DNA of 64,000 nt from Bradyrhizobium mercantei. Its GTDB lineage: Bacteria > Pseudomonadota > Alphaproteobacteria > Rhizobiales > Xanthobacteraceae. Positions 39,043-54,568 of this stretch are shown here, piece by piece. Every line of letters begins with the position of its first letter. The first letter of the stretch is position 1. The notes beneath the pieces were generated by a model. The model searched no databases, was not told where the DNA came from, and was given only the letters and a program-made list of their open reading frames with translations. Both the position numbers and the translations under genes were made by a program. The stretch is taken from the NCBI RefSeq assembly GCF_001982635.1, contig NZ_MKFI01000001.1, positions 1,072,891-1,136,890 of the forward strand. Reading direction: 5' to 3'.

Positions 39043-39164
39043 GTCGTCCCTGCGAAAGCAGGGACCCATAACCACGAATGACTATCGTTGAACGATGCTG
39101 GTGCGACGAGTCCCTTCCACCGCATCCGCCGCGGAGTATGGGTCCCTGCTTTCGCAGGGACGAC
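39043..39164. repeat. Inverted-repeat element with 28-bp arms
   Basis: The left arm 39043-39070 opens GTCGTCCCTGCGAAAGCAGG and the right arm 39137-39164 is its perfect reverse complement, ending GCAGGGACGAC. The 66-base core differs between copies of this repeat class, which is common between genes in Bradyrhizobium-type genomes. It follows the catalase upstream region and ends 50 bases before trmJ. Confidence 0.8.
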
Positions 39165-39213
39165 GGCGGAGAGGCCTTGCCAAATTCACGGCCGTCCGGT
39201 CGATGGCGAAGCC

Positions 39214-40413
39214 TCACCGCCCCGGCGAAAGCCCCGCCTCCAGCCGCGCTAGCTCGCCGTCGAGGTCGCGCTCGACGTCAGCGACCTGCATATCAACCAC
39301 CCGGTAGTCGCGCGCCTCGAGCCAGGCGCGGCGCTTGGCGCGGTCGGCTCCGATCGCCTCGCTCTCGTTCGGATTGATCAGCTCGACGGCGGTCCGGTGC
39401 ACGAACGAGACGAAATCGGGGATATGGCGGCCGACCGGGGTCTGGCGCTTGAACTGGCCGGCGAAGCGGCGGTCCCGCGTCAGCGCCTGCCACAGAATCC
39501 GTTCGGCGTCGGTCGGATTGCGGCGGAGCAGCCGGGCGAGGCCACGCACCGTGCTGCTGCTGTCGGCGGTCGCACCGCCCTGCCCCTGCTCGGCGAGCAG
39601 CGCCCGCAGCCTCGTGGCCTGGGCGCCGTCGAGTACCCCGCCCTTGGCCGGGCCCTTGCGGCCCTCGGCGATCGCCATCACCACCCCGTGCAGCGTATGC
39701 ATGTCCTGCTTGGTCGGGTCCATCCGGGTGAAGATATTGCGCAGATTCACCAGCATGGTGTCGCGCTTCTCGGCCGGCCGCAGGAACTCGACCTTGTCGA
39801 GCTCGGCGACGAGGTTGTCGAAGAACGCCTGCATCTGGTGCTGGGAGGCCGGCTCGGACCGTTCGGGCATCGCGAACGGCAGCGCGCCGGCGGTCGACAG
39901 CTTGAACCACTCATAGCCCATCAACAGCACCGCCTGCGCCAGATTGAGCGAGGCGAAGCCCGGGTTGACCGGGAAGGTGATGATGCGGTTGGCGAGCGCG
40001 ACCTCCTCATTGGTCAGGCCGGAGCGCTCGCGTCCGAACAGGATGCCGGCCCCGCCACCGGAGGCAACATGGCCGACGATCTCGGTGGCCGCGCCTTCCG
40101 GCCCCACCACCGGCTTGGCCTGGTCGTGGGCACGCGCGGTGGTCGCGAAGACAAGCGTGAGATCGGCGACCGCCTGCTCGACCGTGTCGAACAGCTCGAC
40201 GGAGCCGATGATGTGGTCGGCGCCGGCGGCGGCCCGCTGGGCGGCAATGTTCGGCCAGCCGTCGCGCGGGTTGACGATGCGCATCCGCGACAGCGCGAAG
40301 TTGCCCATCGCGCGCGCGGCCATGCCGATGTTCTCGCCAAGCTGCGGCTCGACCAGGATGACGACGGGACCGGCAAGGTCGTGCCCTGCCTTGGTCTTGT
40401 CGGTGCCGGACAT
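39214..40413 (-). CDS. trmJ: TrmJ-type tRNA methyltransferase fused to a DUF559 domain
   Basis: The 399-residue protein has an N-terminal SPOUT methyltransferase (residues about 12-250) with ILVEPQLGENIGMAARAMGNF, GAGILFGRERSGLTNEEV and FPVNPGFASLNLAQAVLLMGYEW. This pattern belongs to TrmJ, which 2'-O-methylates tRNA position 32. Residues about 290-392 are a DUF559/Vsr-like nuclease domain (RRNPTDAERILWQAL...RRFAGQFKRQTPVGRHIPDFVSF). There the usual VDGGQH active-site stretch reads INPNESEA, so nuclease activity is doubtful. The ATG at 40413 follows three phased GANTC sites. Confidence 0.88.
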   Translation of the reverse strand: MSGTDKTKAGHDLAGPVVILVEPQLGENIGMAARAMGNFALSRMRIVNPRDGWPNIAAQRAAAGADHIIGSVELFDTVEQAVADLTLVFATTARAHDQAKPVVGPEGAATEIVGHVASGGGAGILFGRERSGLTNEEVALANRIITFPVNPGFASLNLAQAVLLMGYEWFKLSTAGALPFAMPERSEPASQHQMQAFFDNLVAELDKVEFLRPAEKRDTMLVNLRNIFTRMDPTKQDMHTLHGVVMAIAEGRKGPAKGGVLDGAQATRLRALLAEQGQGGATADSSSTVRGLARLLRRNPTDAERILWQALTRDRRFAGQFKRQTPVGRHIPDFVSFVHRTAVELINPNESEAIGADRAKRRAWLEARDYRVVDMQVADVERDLDGELARLEAGLSPGR

Positions 40414-40426
40414 CTCACTTCACTTT

Positions 40427-40477
40427 CTGATTCAACGTCTGAAGATTTTGAATCAGCTTCCGAAGTGGCTGATTCAA
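40427..40477. promoter_or_regulatory. Three phased CTGATTCAA sites (GANTC methylation targets)
   Basis: CTGATTCAA at 40427, its reverse complement TTGAATCAG at 40448 and CTGATTCAA again at 40469 start exactly 21 bp apart. Each includes a GANTC, the CcrM methylation target. They cover the trmJ promoter region, 14-64 bases from its start. Two more GANTC sites lie at 40599 and 40612. Confidence 0.5.
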
Positions 40478-40762
40478 AGTCTCATTTGGAAGCCCGAGAG
40501 GGGCCCAGGGGACAGCACCGGGCAGCATCCACCAGCTTTGCACCGGTTTTGCGCGGGGCCATTTTCCCCAAGGAGATAACAGGGTTAGCGGCGTTTGCGA
40601 ATCCTCAATCGGAATCCCAACCGCACAGAGCGAAGGCAGCCGCTTGCGCGCGCTTCGCCTTCGGATAGGCTATCAACCACAACCAAAGCGAAGCTGTAAA
40701 GGCACGCTTGAGACGCCGCTTGAACGGCGGGGCACTTGGGTCGAAGCACTTTTGGGGGGACG

Positions 40763-42493
40763 ATGATGCGAGGCAGATGGACGCTGGCGATTGTGGGCCT
40801 GGTCTTGATCGTGGCGGGCGGGCTACTCGCCCACGTCACGCAGACCGCAGGCGGCATCCGGATCGAGGATGTCAGGTTCAAGGGCGCCAAGGGCAACACC
40901 ATGAGCGCCCTGCTCTACGTCCCGGCGAATGCCACGGCGCAGATCCCTGCGCCCGGCATCCTCGCCGTCCACGGCTACATCAATTCGCGCGAGACCCAGG
41001 ACGGCTTCGCCATCGAGTTCGCCCGCCGCGGCTATGTCGTGCTGGCGCTCGACCAGACCGGCCACGGCTACAGCGACCCGCCCTCCTTCGCCAACGGCTT
41101 CGGCGGACCTGACGGCCTTGCCTATCTGCGCAGCCTGCCATTCGTCGACAAGGAGAATATCGGGCTTGAGGGCCATTCGATGGGCGGCTGGACCGTGCTC
41201 GCCGCCGCCGCCGCGATGCCCAACGACTACAAGTCGATGGTCCTTGAAGGCTCGTCCACCGGCAAGCCGTTCGCGGCCGAGGGCACCACGAGCTGGCCGC
41301 GCAACACCGCGCTGGTGTTCGCCCAGTACGAGGAATTCCCCGACCTGATGTGGGGCGTCCAGCTCGCCCGCGATGTCACCACAAGCCCAAAACTCTGGGC
41401 GTTGTTCGGCACCCAAGGCGCGGTCGAGCCGGGCAAGGTCTATGGCGATCCGGCCAATGGCACCGCGCGGGTGCTGTACACGCCGACGATGACCCATCCG
41501 GCCGAGCACATCTCGCATGAGGCGATCGGCTACAGCCTCGACTGGTTCGCCAAGACGCTGAAGGGCGGCACCCCGCGCCCGGTCGACGACCAGATCTGGT
41601 TCCGCAAGGAGATCGGCACGCTGATCGCCCTCGTCGGTTTCATTGCGCTTGTGATCGGGACGTTCGACGGGCTGCTGGAAGCGGCGATGTTCTCCCGCCT
41701 GCGGCTGCCGGCGGTTGCCGACGGCACCATGCCGCCGCATCAGGCCGCGAGCGGCCGGCGCTGGACCACGGCGTTCATCCTGTCCGCCTTCATCCCGGCG
41801 CTGACCTATTATCCGGCCTTTGCGCTCGGCGGCACCTTCGTGACCCCGAGCGCGTTCCTGCCGCAGGGCATCACCAACCAGATCCTGGTCTGGGCCATCA
41901 TCAACGGCCTGATCACGTTGGCGCTGATGCGGTTCGCCCCGAAGCGTGCCAGCCGGGCCGGGCTCATTGGTCAATCCGTCGTGATCGCGCTGGCCTCGGT
42001 TGCGGTGGGTTATGCGGCGCTGTGGCTCGCCGATCTCGCCTTCAAGATCGACTTCAGGTTCTGGATCGTTGCACTGAAGTTGATGAGCGCGAAGCAATTC
42101 CTCATCTTCCTGATCTATCTGATTCCGTTCACGGCGTTTTTCGTCGTGGCGCTGCACGTGCTGCACCGGAATTTCTCGACCATGGCTGCGCCGCGCGGTG
42201 CGCTGTACCTCACCAACATCCTGGCGCTGACGTTCGGTTTCATCGTGTTGCTGGTGCTGCAATACGGCACGATGTGGCTGACGGGGAAACTGTTCAACCC
42301 GGTCCCGGACCCCGGTTTCGTGCCGCTGTCGACCATCGTCGCGATCCAGTTCGTGCCGCTGCTCGCGATCGTGGCCGTGATCGCGACCTTCACCTGGCGG
42401 CGGACCGGATCGAGCCTGCCGGGGGCCCTGATCGCAGGCCTGTTCGCGACCTGGTACATCGTGGCCGGGACCGCGACGCAGGTGCCATTCTAG
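40763..42493 (+). CDS. Alpha/beta hydrolase with a multi-helix membrane C-terminus
   Basis: The 576-residue protein has one N-terminal helix ([18 protein letters not shown]), then an alpha/beta hydrolase domain with the nucleophile serine in [18 protein letters not shown] and [10 protein letters not shown] are near the oxyanion region. From about residue 290 there are seven or eight membrane helices. Two ATGs at 40763 and 40766 follow a GGGGGG ribosome site; the open frame to 40736 is less likely. I know no named family with this arrangement; a membrane-linked esterase or peptidase is possible. Confidence 0.75.
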   Translation: MMRGRWTLAIVGLVLIVAGGLLAHVTQTAGGIRIEDVRFKGAKGNTMSALLYVPANATAQIPAPGILAVHGYINSRETQDGFAIEFARRGYVVLALDQTGHGYSDPPSFANGFGGPDGLAYLRSLPFVDKENIGLEGHSMGGWTVLAAAAAMPNDYKSMVLEGSSTGKPFAAEGTTSWPRNTALVFAQYEEFPDLMWGVQLARDVTTSPKLWALFGTQGAVEPGKVYGDPANGTARVLYTPTMTHPAEHISHEAIGYSLDWFAKTLKGGTPRPVDDQIWFRKEIGTLIALVGFIALVIGTFDGLLEAAMFSRLRLPAVADGTMPPHQAASGRRWTTAFILSAFIPALTYYPAFALGGTFVTPSAFLPQGITNQILVWAIINGLITLALMRFAPKRASRAGLIGQSVVIALASVAVGYAALWLADLAFKIDFRFWIVALKLMSAKQFLIFLIYLIPFTAFFVVALHVLHRNFSTMAAPRGALYLTNILALTFGFIVLLVLQYGTMWLTGKLFNPVPDPGFVPLSTIVAIQFVPLLAIVAVIATFTWRRTGSSLPGALIAGLFATWYIVAGTATQVPF

Positions 42494-42689
42494 AAGGGGT
42501 CGCCTGACGAAAAGCCAGCCGGGACAAGGGGACCGAGAGCCGCCGTCGGAATGGCGGTTCTCGGCCAAAAGATGGGCTGAAACTGCATACCCCCTCCGCT
42601 TCCGCCCGCCCCCGGGCGGTGCTATAGCGCAGGCGTATTCCGCAATCCCGCCGTCAAAAGCGCGCTATTCCCAAGAGGGCCTCTCCGTC

Positions 42690-43904
42690 ATGGCAAAAAT
42701 CAAGGTATCCAATCCCGTCGTCGAGCTCGATGGCGACGAGATGACCCGGATCATCTGGCAGTACATCAAGGACAAGCTGATCAACCCGTTCCTGGATGTC
42801 GAACTGCTCTATTTCGATCTGGGCATGGAATACCGCGATGAGACCAATGACCAGGTGACCATCGACGCCGCCGAAGCCATCAAGAAGGTCGGCGTCGGCG
42901 TCAAATGCGCCACCATCACCCCCGACGAGGCCCGGGTGAAGGAGTTCGGCCTGAAGCAGATGTGGAAGTCGCCCAACGGCACCATCCGCAACATCCTCGG
43001 CGGCTGCATCTTCCGTGAGCCGATCATCTGCAAGAACGTGCCGCGCCTGGTTCCCGGCTGGACCAAGCCGATCATCATCGGCCGCCATGCCTATGGCGAC
43101 CAGTACCGCGCCACCGACATCAAGTTCCCGGGCAAGGGCACGCTGTCGCTGAAGTTCGTCGGCGAGGACGGCACCGTGATCGAGAAGGAAGTGTTCAAGG
43201 CGCCCGGCGCCGGCGTCGCGATGGAGATGTACAATCTCGACGACTCGATCATTGATTTCGCCCGCGCCTCGTTCAACTACGGCCTGATGCGCAACTACCC
43301 GGTCTACCTGTCGACCAAGAATACGATTCTGAAGGTCTATGACGGCCGCTTCAAGGACATCTTCCAGGAGGTGTTCGACCGCGAGTTCAAGAAGGAATTC
43401 GACGCCAAGGGCCTGACCTACGAGCATCGCCTGATCGACGACATGGTGGCCTCGGCGCTGAAGTGGTCCGGCGGCTATGTCTGGGCCTGCAAGAACTATG
43501 ACGGCGACGTGCAGTCCGACACCGTGGCCCAGGGCTACGGCTCGCTCGGCCTGATGACCTCGGTGCTGCTCACCCCGGACGGCAAGACCGTGGAGGCCGA
43601 AGCCGCCCATGGCACCGTGACCCGGCACTACCGCGAGCACCAGAAGGGCAAGGAGACCTCGACCAACTCCATCGCGTCGATCTTCGCCTGGACCCGTGGC
43701 CTCGCCCATCGCGCCAAGCTCGACAACAATCCGGAACTGGCGAAGTTCGCCACCACCCTGGAGAAGGTCTGCGTCTCGACCGTCGAGGAAGGCTACATGA
43801 CCAAGGACCTCGCGCTCCTGGTCGGCGCCGACCAGCGCTGGCTCTCGACCACCGGATTCCTCGACAAGGTGTCCGACAACCTCGGCAAGGCGATGGCGGC
43901 CTGA
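42690..43904 (+). CDS. icd: NADP-dependent isocitrate dehydrogenase (eukaryote-like)
   Basis: The 404-residue enzyme oxidatively decarboxylates isocitrate in the TCA cycle. Its start [20 protein letters not shown] and the segments [24 protein letters not shown] and [30 protein letters not shown] carry substrate, NADP and metal residues. The length and motifs belong to the homodimeric eukaryote-like group common in Alphaproteobacteria, not the E. coli type. It is a single-gene unit. Confidence 0.97.
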   Translation: MAKIKVSNPVVELDGDEMTRIIWQYIKDKLINPFLDVELLYFDLGMEYRDETNDQVTIDAAEAIKKVGVGVKCATITPDEARVKEFGLKQMWKSPNGTIRNILGGCIFREPIICKNVPRLVPGWTKPIIIGRHAYGDQYRATDIKFPGKGTLSLKFVGEDGTVIEKEVFKAPGAGVAMEMYNLDDSIIDFARASFNYGLMRNYPVYLSTKNTILKVYDGRFKDIFQEVFDREFKKEFDAKGLTYEHRLIDDMVASALKWSGGYVWACKNYDGDVQSDTVAQGYGSLGLMTSVLLTPDGKTVEAEAAHGTVTRHYREHQKGKETSTNSIASIFAWTRGLAHRAKLDNNPELAKFATTLEKVCVSTVEEGYMTKDLALLVGADQRWLSTTGFLDKVSDNLGKAMAA

Positions 43905-43935
43905 CGGCTGCCGTCCTGGGAAGACAGGTGCGAGC

Positions 43936-44442
43936 ATGACCTTGGCCCTCGTCAGAGCCGTCGTGCTCGCATCGCTCTCGCTCACCGGATCGGCGGCATC
44001 AGCTGCCGATCCCCTGCCCGACGCCGTCGCAGCGCCCGGCGAGTCCCCGGTGCTGTCGGTCCATGCCGAGGGCGTCCAGGTCTATGAATGCAAGCCGGTC
44101 ACCGACGGCAAGCTCGCCTGGTCGTTCCGCGAACCGGTCGCGACCCTGATCGCCGATGGCCGCACCGTCGGCCGGCACTATGCCGGCCCGAACTGGGAGC
44201 ATGTCGACGGCAGCGCGGTCACCGCCCGCACCGCCGGCAGCGCGCCCGGCACCACGCCTGCAGACATTCCCTGGCTGAAGCTCGAAGTGATCTCCCACCG
44301 TGGCAACGGCCTGTTCTCCAGCGTCGCCACCGTGCAGCGGATCAATACCTCGGGCGGCGAGCTCAGCGGCGCGTGCGACAAGGCCGGCGCGCTGAAGGGT
44401 GCGGCGTACTCGGCGGATTACGTGTTTCTGCGCCGCGACTAG
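43936..44442 (+). CDS. DUF3455 secreted protein
   Basis: The 168-residue protein has a signal peptide (LVRAVVLASLSLTGSAASA) and the DUF3455 pattern: GVQVYECKPV, WSFREPVATLI, GRHYAGPNWEHVDGSAV and IQRINTSGGE-like VQRINTSGGELSGACDKAG. Two cysteines could form a disulfide. Function is unknown in the family. It follows icd by 31 bases, perhaps in the same transcript, and is convergent with the potassium-channel gene. Confidence 0.85.
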   Translation: MTLALVRAVVLASLSLTGSAASAADPLPDAVAAPGESPVLSVHAEGVQVYECKPVTDGKLAWSFREPVATLIADGRTVGRHYAGPNWEHVDGSAVTARTAGSAPGTTPADIPWLKLEVISHRGNGLFSSVATVQRINTSGGELSGACDKAGALKGAAYSADYVFLRRD

Positions 44443-44449
44443 GCCAAAG

Positions 44450-45697
44450 CTAATCGCGGATGCCGCCGTCGGTCTCGCGCGGCGCCTGGGCAATCTCTGC
44501 GGCGGCCAGGTCGCCACCGGCCGTGAGCGGATCGGCGAGCCGCGCCTCCGCGGTCTCCCGGACATGCGCTGCGAGTGCCGGCATCCGTTCGATCAGGGCA
44601 TGGAAATCCTGCGCATCGAGCAGCAAGAGCTTGGTCTTCCGCATCGCCGTCACCGTGCCGGAACGGTTGGTCCGCCGCAGCAGCGCGATCTCGCCGAAGA
44701 ATGCGCCGTCGGCGAGCCGCACGCGCTGGCTCGGCAGGTCGATCTCGACCTCGCCCGCGGTGATGAAATACATCGACGATGCCGCGTCCCCACGCCGCAC
44801 CAAGACCTCGCCGGCCTCGATGGTCTGCGACCGCAAGAGCCGCATGATGTCGGCGATGTCAGCGGCATTGAGATGCGAGAACAGCGGCACCCGTGCCAGC
44901 ATGCCCCAGGTTACGACGAAGTCGCGGCGCCGCACCTCGTCGGCGAATGCGGTCGAGATGATCGCGACCGGCAGTGCGATCATCGCAAAGCCGACCACGA
45001 TCGCAACCACGGTGACGATGCGGCCGAGCGGCGTCACCGGCACGACGTCGCCGTAACCGACGGTGCCGAGCGTCACGATCGCCCACCACATCGCCTGTGG
45101 CATGGTGCCGAACTTGTCCGGCTGCACCTTGTGCTCGATGGCATAGAGCAGCGCGGCGAATAGCAGCACCGCGCCGGTCAGGATCACCACGCAGCCGAAC
45201 AGCGTGCGCCGCTCGGCATGCAGCGCCGCCAGCAGCGAGCGCATCGCGGTCGAGTAGCGCACGAGCTTCAGAAACGGCAGCATGCCGAACAGCACCAGCG
45301 CGGTCTTGTCGCCGATCGCCAGCGCAATGGCCGACGGCAGGAAGGCGAGCAGGTCGATCACCCCTAGCGCCGAGACGACGTATTCGAGCCGCGCCTGTAG
45401 CGGCGTCACGTCGCGCAAGGAGTGGCCGACCACGCTCCAGAGCCGCGCGGCATATTCCAGCGCGAAGGCTGCCACCGCCGCGATCTCGACGATGGTCAGC
45501 AGCCAACCGAACTGCGCGTCGATCTCGGGCACGGAGGCCAGGATCGCCGCCAGCACGTCGATCGCAATGATGGCGACGATGATCCCGGCGAACCGCGAGC
45601 CGCCCGAATGCGGCAGATCATCGCGTTCAAGCAGCTCGTAGAGACGGTCGCGCAGCCCGGGATCGCTGATCGTGGGCTTGAGCGGAGCCGTCACCAC
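44450..45697 (-). CDS. Cyclic-nucleotide-gated potassium channel (MlotiK1-like)
   Basis: The 415-residue inner-membrane channel has six helices with the K+ selectivity filter TLGTVGYGD. A short linker leads to a C-terminal cyclic-nucleotide-binding domain (residues about 275-385) with the phosphate-binding cassette FFGEIALLRRTNRSGTVTA, including the conserved arginine. MlotiK1 of Mesorhizobium has this architecture. The S4-like helix (YSTAMRSLLAALHAERRTLF) has few positive charges, suggesting ligand rather than voltage gating. Confidence 0.93.
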   Translation of the reverse strand: MVTAPLKPTISDPGLRDRLYELLERDDLPHSGGSRFAGIIVAIIAIDVLAAILASVPEIDAQFGWLLTIVEIAAVAAFALEYAARLWSVVGHSLRDVTPLQARLEYVVSALGVIDLLAFLPSAIALAIGDKTALVLFGMLPFLKLVRYSTAMRSLLAALHAERRTLFGCVVILTGAVLLFAALLYAIEHKVQPDKFGTMPQAMWWAIVTLGTVGYGDVVPVTPLGRIVTVVAIVVGFAMIALPVAIISTAFADEVRRRDFVVTWGMLARVPLFSHLNAADIADIMRLLRSQTIEAGEVLVRRGDAASSMYFITAGEVEIDLPSQRVRLADGAFFGEIALLRRTNRSGTVTAMRKTKLLLLDAQDFHALIERMPALAAHVRETAEARLADPLTAGGDLAAAEIAQAPRETDGGIRD

Positions 45698-45711
45698 GAT
45701 CAGCCTCTCCG

Positions 45712-48384
<2,673 letters not shown>

Positions 48385-48584
48385 GTTCATCCAATCGAGA
48401 AAGGGGCCGGCAGCCGCAAAAGGGCGTCATTTTCCGGCCGAACGCTTTTAGACATTGCCGGCTGCGGTGTCCAGAAACTGTGCAGGTGGATCATGGGCTT
48501 GCCGCGGCAGCACAAAGCCCGTGGGATAGTTGCTGCAGCTGCGTTGACAGTCTTGGTGGCGCGGTGTTTTCTACCTATCTGTAC

Positions 48585-48757
48585 CCCGTCACGTCGGGAG
48601 AGACCGGCTTTGCCGCCGGCGCCGAAGGAGCAACCGCCCCGGAAACTCTCAGGCAAAAGGACCGCGTGACGTCTGACATCTGGAAAGAGGCGCTGGGGTC
48701 TTCCCCGATTGCGTCCGCCGACGGGATAATACTCTCAGGCACAGCGACAGATGGGGC
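48585..48757 (+). promoter_or_regulatory. Tandem glycine riboswitch controlling gcvTHP
   Basis: The first aptamer (about 48590-48672) shows CGGGAGAGACC, GCGCCGAAGGAGCAA and GGAAACTCTCAGGCAAAAGG. The second (about 48676-48755) shows CTGGAAAGAGG, CGCCGACGGGATAA and ACTCTCAGGCACAGCGACAG. The repeated CTCTCAGGCA and the (C)GCCGA(A/C)GGG loop are the hallmark cores. A GC-rich hairpin at about 48787-48802 near the gcvT ribosome site could be the expression platform. The rest of the gap from 48385 holds the promoter, no gene. Confidence 0.93.
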
Positions 48758-48814
48758 TTTCTGCAGGTTTCTCAAGGGGAAATAGGTCCCCGCGGGAACC
48801 GCGAGGGCCCTGTG

Positions 48815-49960
48815 ATGCTTGCGCACGAAACTTCCCCGCTGAAACAGACCCCGCTGCACGTGCTGCATCTGGCGCGCGGGGCGAAGATGGTGCCGTTCGC
48901 CGGCTATGACATGCCGGTGCAATACACGGCCGGCGTGCTGAAAGAGCATCTGCACACCCGCAACGCAGCCGGTCTGTTCGACGTGTCCCATATGGGACAG
49001 CTCGTGCTGAGGGCCGAATCCCGCAAGGTCGCTGATGCCGCGCTCGCGCTCGAAAAACTGGTGCCGCAGGACATCGTCGGCATCGCGCCGGGACGGCAGC
49101 GCTACGCGCAATTCACCAACGACGACGGCGGCCTGCTCGATGACCTGATGGTGGCGAATTTCGGAGATCACCTGTTCCTGGTGGTCAATGCTGCCTGCAA
49201 GGAAGAGGACGAGGCGCATCTGCGCGCGCACCTCTCCGACACCTGCGAGATCGTGTCGCTGGCCGACCGCGCGCTGATCGCGCTGCAGGGCCCGAAAGCC
49301 GAATCGGCGCTGGCGAAACTTTGTGCAGATGTCAGTTCGATGAAATTCATGGACGCCGGCCCGCGCCGTGTCGCCGACATCGACTGCTTCGTCTCACGCT
49401 CCGGCTATACCGGTGAGGACGGCTTTGAGATCTCCGTACCCGCGGACAAGGCGGAGGCCCTGGTCACGGCGCTGCTCGAAAATCCCGACGTGTTGCCGAT
49501 CGGGCTCGGCGCGCGAGACAGCCTGCGGCTCGAGGCCGGGCTCTGCCTCTACGGGCACGATATCGACACCACGACGACGCCGGTCGAGGGCGCGCTGGAA
49601 TGGTCGGTGCAGAAGGTCCGCCGCAGCGGCGGCGCCCGCGCCGGCGGTTTTCCGGGCGCCGACGAGATCCTTGCCCAGTTCGCGCAAGGCGCATCGCGCC
49701 GACGCGTCGGCCTCAGGCCGGAGGGCCGCGCGCCGGTGCGCGAAGGCGCCTCGCTGTTCGCTGACGCCAGCTCGACCGAGCAGATCGGCAAGGTGACCTC
49801 GGGCGGCTTTGGCCCGAGCCTCAATGCGCCGGTTGCGATGGGCTACCTGCCCACCGCCCTTTCCGCCGTCGGCACCACCGTTTTCGCCGAAGTGCGCGGC
49901 CAGCGGCTGCCGCTGAAAGTCGCCGCCACGCCCTTCGTCCCCAATACCTACAAACGCTAA
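48815..49960 (+). CDS. gcvT: Glycine cleavage system T protein (aminomethyltransferase)
   Basis: The 381-residue protein moves the methylene group from the H-protein lipoyl arm to tetrahydrofolate. Motifs include MVPFAGYDMPVQY, GLFDVSHMGQ, and SRSGYTGEDGFEI with the folate-contacting region. ARDSLRLEAGLCLYGHD follows. A GTG at 48812 is just upstream; the ATG at 48815 with GAGGG before it is chosen. First gene of gcvT-gcvH-gcvP, downstream of the glycine riboswitch. Confidence 0.96.
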   Translation: MLAHETSPLKQTPLHVLHLARGAKMVPFAGYDMPVQYTAGVLKEHLHTRNAAGLFDVSHMGQLVLRAESRKVADAALALEKLVPQDIVGIAPGRQRYAQFTNDDGGLLDDLMVANFGDHLFLVVNAACKEEDEAHLRAHLSDTCEIVSLADRALIALQGPKAESALAKLCADVSSMKFMDAGPRRVADIDCFVSRSGYTGEDGFEISVPADKAEALVTALLENPDVLPIGLGARDSLRLEAGLCLYGHDIDTTTTPVEGALEWSVQKVRRSGGARAGGFPGADEILAQFAQGASRRRVGLRPEGRAPVREGASLFADASSTEQIGKVTSGGFGPSLNAPVAMGYLPTALSAVGTTVFAEVRGQRLPLKVAATPFVPNTYKR

Positions 49961-49972
49961 GAGGATATCTCC

Positions 49973-50338
49973 ATGACGACGCTGTACACGTCCGACCACG
50001 AATGGCTCCGCATCGAGGGCGACGTCGCCACGATCGGGATCACCGACTACGCGCAATCGCAGCTCGGCGACGTCGTGTTCGTCGAACTGCCCAAGGTCGG
50101 CCGCAGCCTGAAGAAAGCCGAGGCGGCCGCCGTCGTCGAATCCGTCAAGGCCGCCTCCGACGTCTACGCGCCGATCACCGGCGAGGTGGTCGAGGTCAAC
50201 GAGGCCCTCGCCGCCGAGCCCGCGCTGGTCAATTCGGACGCCGGCGGCAAGGCCTGGTTCTTCAAGTTGAAGATTGCAGACAAGGGCGAGCTCGGTGGCC
50301 TGATGGACGAGGCCGCCTACGCCGCGCACACCGCCTGA
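49973..50338 (+). CDS. gcvH: Glycine cleavage system H protein
   Basis: The 121-residue lipoyl carrier has the modification lysine K59 in [14 protein letters not shown], and the standard hybrid-motif strands around it. It shuttles aminomethyl intermediates between the P and T proteins. It lies 12 bases after gcvT, with GAGGAT as its ribosome site, and 10 bases before gcvP. Confidence 0.97.
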   Translation: MTTLYTSDHEWLRIEGDVATIGITDYAQSQLGDVVFVELPKVGRSLKKAEAAAVVESVKAASDVYAPITGEVVEVNEALAAEPALVNSDAGGKAWFFKLKIADKGELGGLMDEAAYAAHTA

Positions 50339-50348
50339 GGATCAAGCC

Positions 50349-53222
<2,874 letters not shown>

Positions 53223-53245
53223 CGCGGCCTTTGTTGCGGGATGTT

Positions 53246-53276
53246 GTAGCAACCATTAAGCGGGAATGGTTGCTAC
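53246..53276 (+). terminator. Hairpin after gcvP
   Basis: GTAGCAACCATT pairs with AATGGTTGCTAC over a 7-base loop, 24 bases past the gcvP stop. The stem is strong but the following sequence is not U-rich, so termination or 3'-end protection are both possible. Confidence 0.55.
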
Positions 53277-53444
53277 GAGGCCCAGATCAAAACGTCAAAA
53301 ACAACCCCATGCACAGTAGGGATTGGGGCGACTGGTCATCCGCGGGCACTAGATCCAGTCGGTAGGACGGGTAGAGCCAGGGGTCCGCGATTCGGCTATC
53401 GCGCGGAATGCGCGGGAGCGACCGACGCCGCGGCAGGAGGAGAC

Positions 53445-53876
53445 ATGCGCGAGGAATTCTGGTTTCACTTCCCGTTTCGCGTCCGCTATTCCGAGGTCGA
53501 CGCGCAGGCCGTGGTGTTCAACGCCCACTACCTGACCTATTTCGACACCGCGATAACCGAGTATTTCCGCGCGCTCGGCTACGACTATCTCGGCGAGGTG
53601 GCCCGGACCGGCATCGACTTCCACACCGTGAAATCGGTGGTCGAGTACAAGGCGCCGATCCGGTTCGACGAGGACATCGAGGTCTGCGTCCGCGTCGCGC
53701 GAATCGGCCGCTCCTCGATCAATCTTGCGCTTGCGATCTTCCCCAAGGGCTCCGACGACCTGCGCGCCACCGGCGAGATCATCTGGGTCGCGACCGATCA
53801 GAAGACCCATCAATCGGTCGCGGTGACCGAGGATTTGCGGGCGCTGATCGCGAGCCGGGAAAAGGCGTTGGCATAG
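53445..53876 (+). CDS. YbgC/4HBT-type acyl-CoA thioesterase
   Basis: The 143-residue hotdog protein reads FRVRYSEVDAQAVVFNAHYLTYFD, with the catalytic aspartate in the family's R(Y/F).(E/D).D....V.(Y/F) motif. The rest (VVEYKAPIRFDEDIEVCVRVARIGRSSI) follows the 4-hydroxybenzoyl-CoA thioesterase pattern. A CAGGAGGAGAC ribosome site precedes the ATG. It hydrolyses short or aromatic acyl-CoAs in the cytoplasm; a single-gene unit. Confidence 0.9.
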   Translation: MREEFWFHFPFRVRYSEVDAQAVVFNAHYLTYFDTAITEYFRALGYDYLGEVARTGIDFHTVKSVVEYKAPIRFDEDIEVCVRVARIGRSSINLALAIFPKGSDDLRATGEIIWVATDQKTHQSVAVTEDLRALIASREKALA

Positions 53877-53912
53877 AGGTAAGCACGACGTCGGGCGTCG
53901 CGCAGATCAAGC

Positions 53913-54548
53913 TCACGGGGCGATCAAGGTGCGGTTTTCGGCATCCCAGCGCCTCAGCCGCCCATTCGTCAGCTCGGTGCCGCCCCACCAGCGATGGATC
54001 GGATTGTGCCGGCTGAAATCATCGGACCGCGCAACGATCGCCTTGCCGAGACCGGTCAGTGCAAGCCGGCTCCGCTTGTAGCGTTCGTGACGGTCATGAT
54101 GGCTACGGACAGGGGCGAGGTGCAGCTGCCAAGCAGCCAACTCAGCCGGGGCTTGCGCGCCGATGATGTGTTCCGTCTGCAGTATCGCAAGCCTGGATAT
54201 GACGCTCGCGTGCAGACGCAGGTAATCCAGCAGCCAGATCAACTGCAGTTGTGAGTTCGGATCGGGATCGATCCATAGATCGACGGCATCGAAGCGCTCG
54301 CAGAATTCGATCAATCCAAGACCCTGATGACGCGCGTCCTCGAGCAATCGGCCGGTGAGATTGTCCAGCCAGTGTGCCCCGGTACCCTGCGAAGCCGCTC
54401 ACCGCGAAAACATGGCATCGAGTTCGCTTGACGCCGGCAATCTTCCGCAAACGAACCGCAGCTCGACGCCAACAACGCAATCGGCAAGCCGTGCGGCCCT
54501 CAGGGCGCCCGCCCCGCTGTCGGTGAAGGTGAAGATGAGTCGAGCCAT
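53913..54548 (-). pseudogene. Decayed DUF1835 paralog
   Basis: The first 49 codons from the ATG at 54548 (MARLIFTFTDSGAGALRAA...LRFVCGRLPASSELDAMFSR) match the start of the intact neighbour (MKRLILSNPSG...LSFRFAWGVLPSPPELAVYF), then end in a stop. The rest continues in another frame from 54347: VDLWIDPDPNSQLQLIWLLDYL, then a jump of about 130 residues relative to the intact copy to RSRLALTGLGKAIV and NPIHRWWGGTELTN. So it has a frameshift and an internal deletion. Adjacent on the same strand to the intact gene, it is a broken tandem duplicate. Confidence 0.8.
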
Positions 54549-54568
54549 AATGATGCGCGCTGCTCCCG

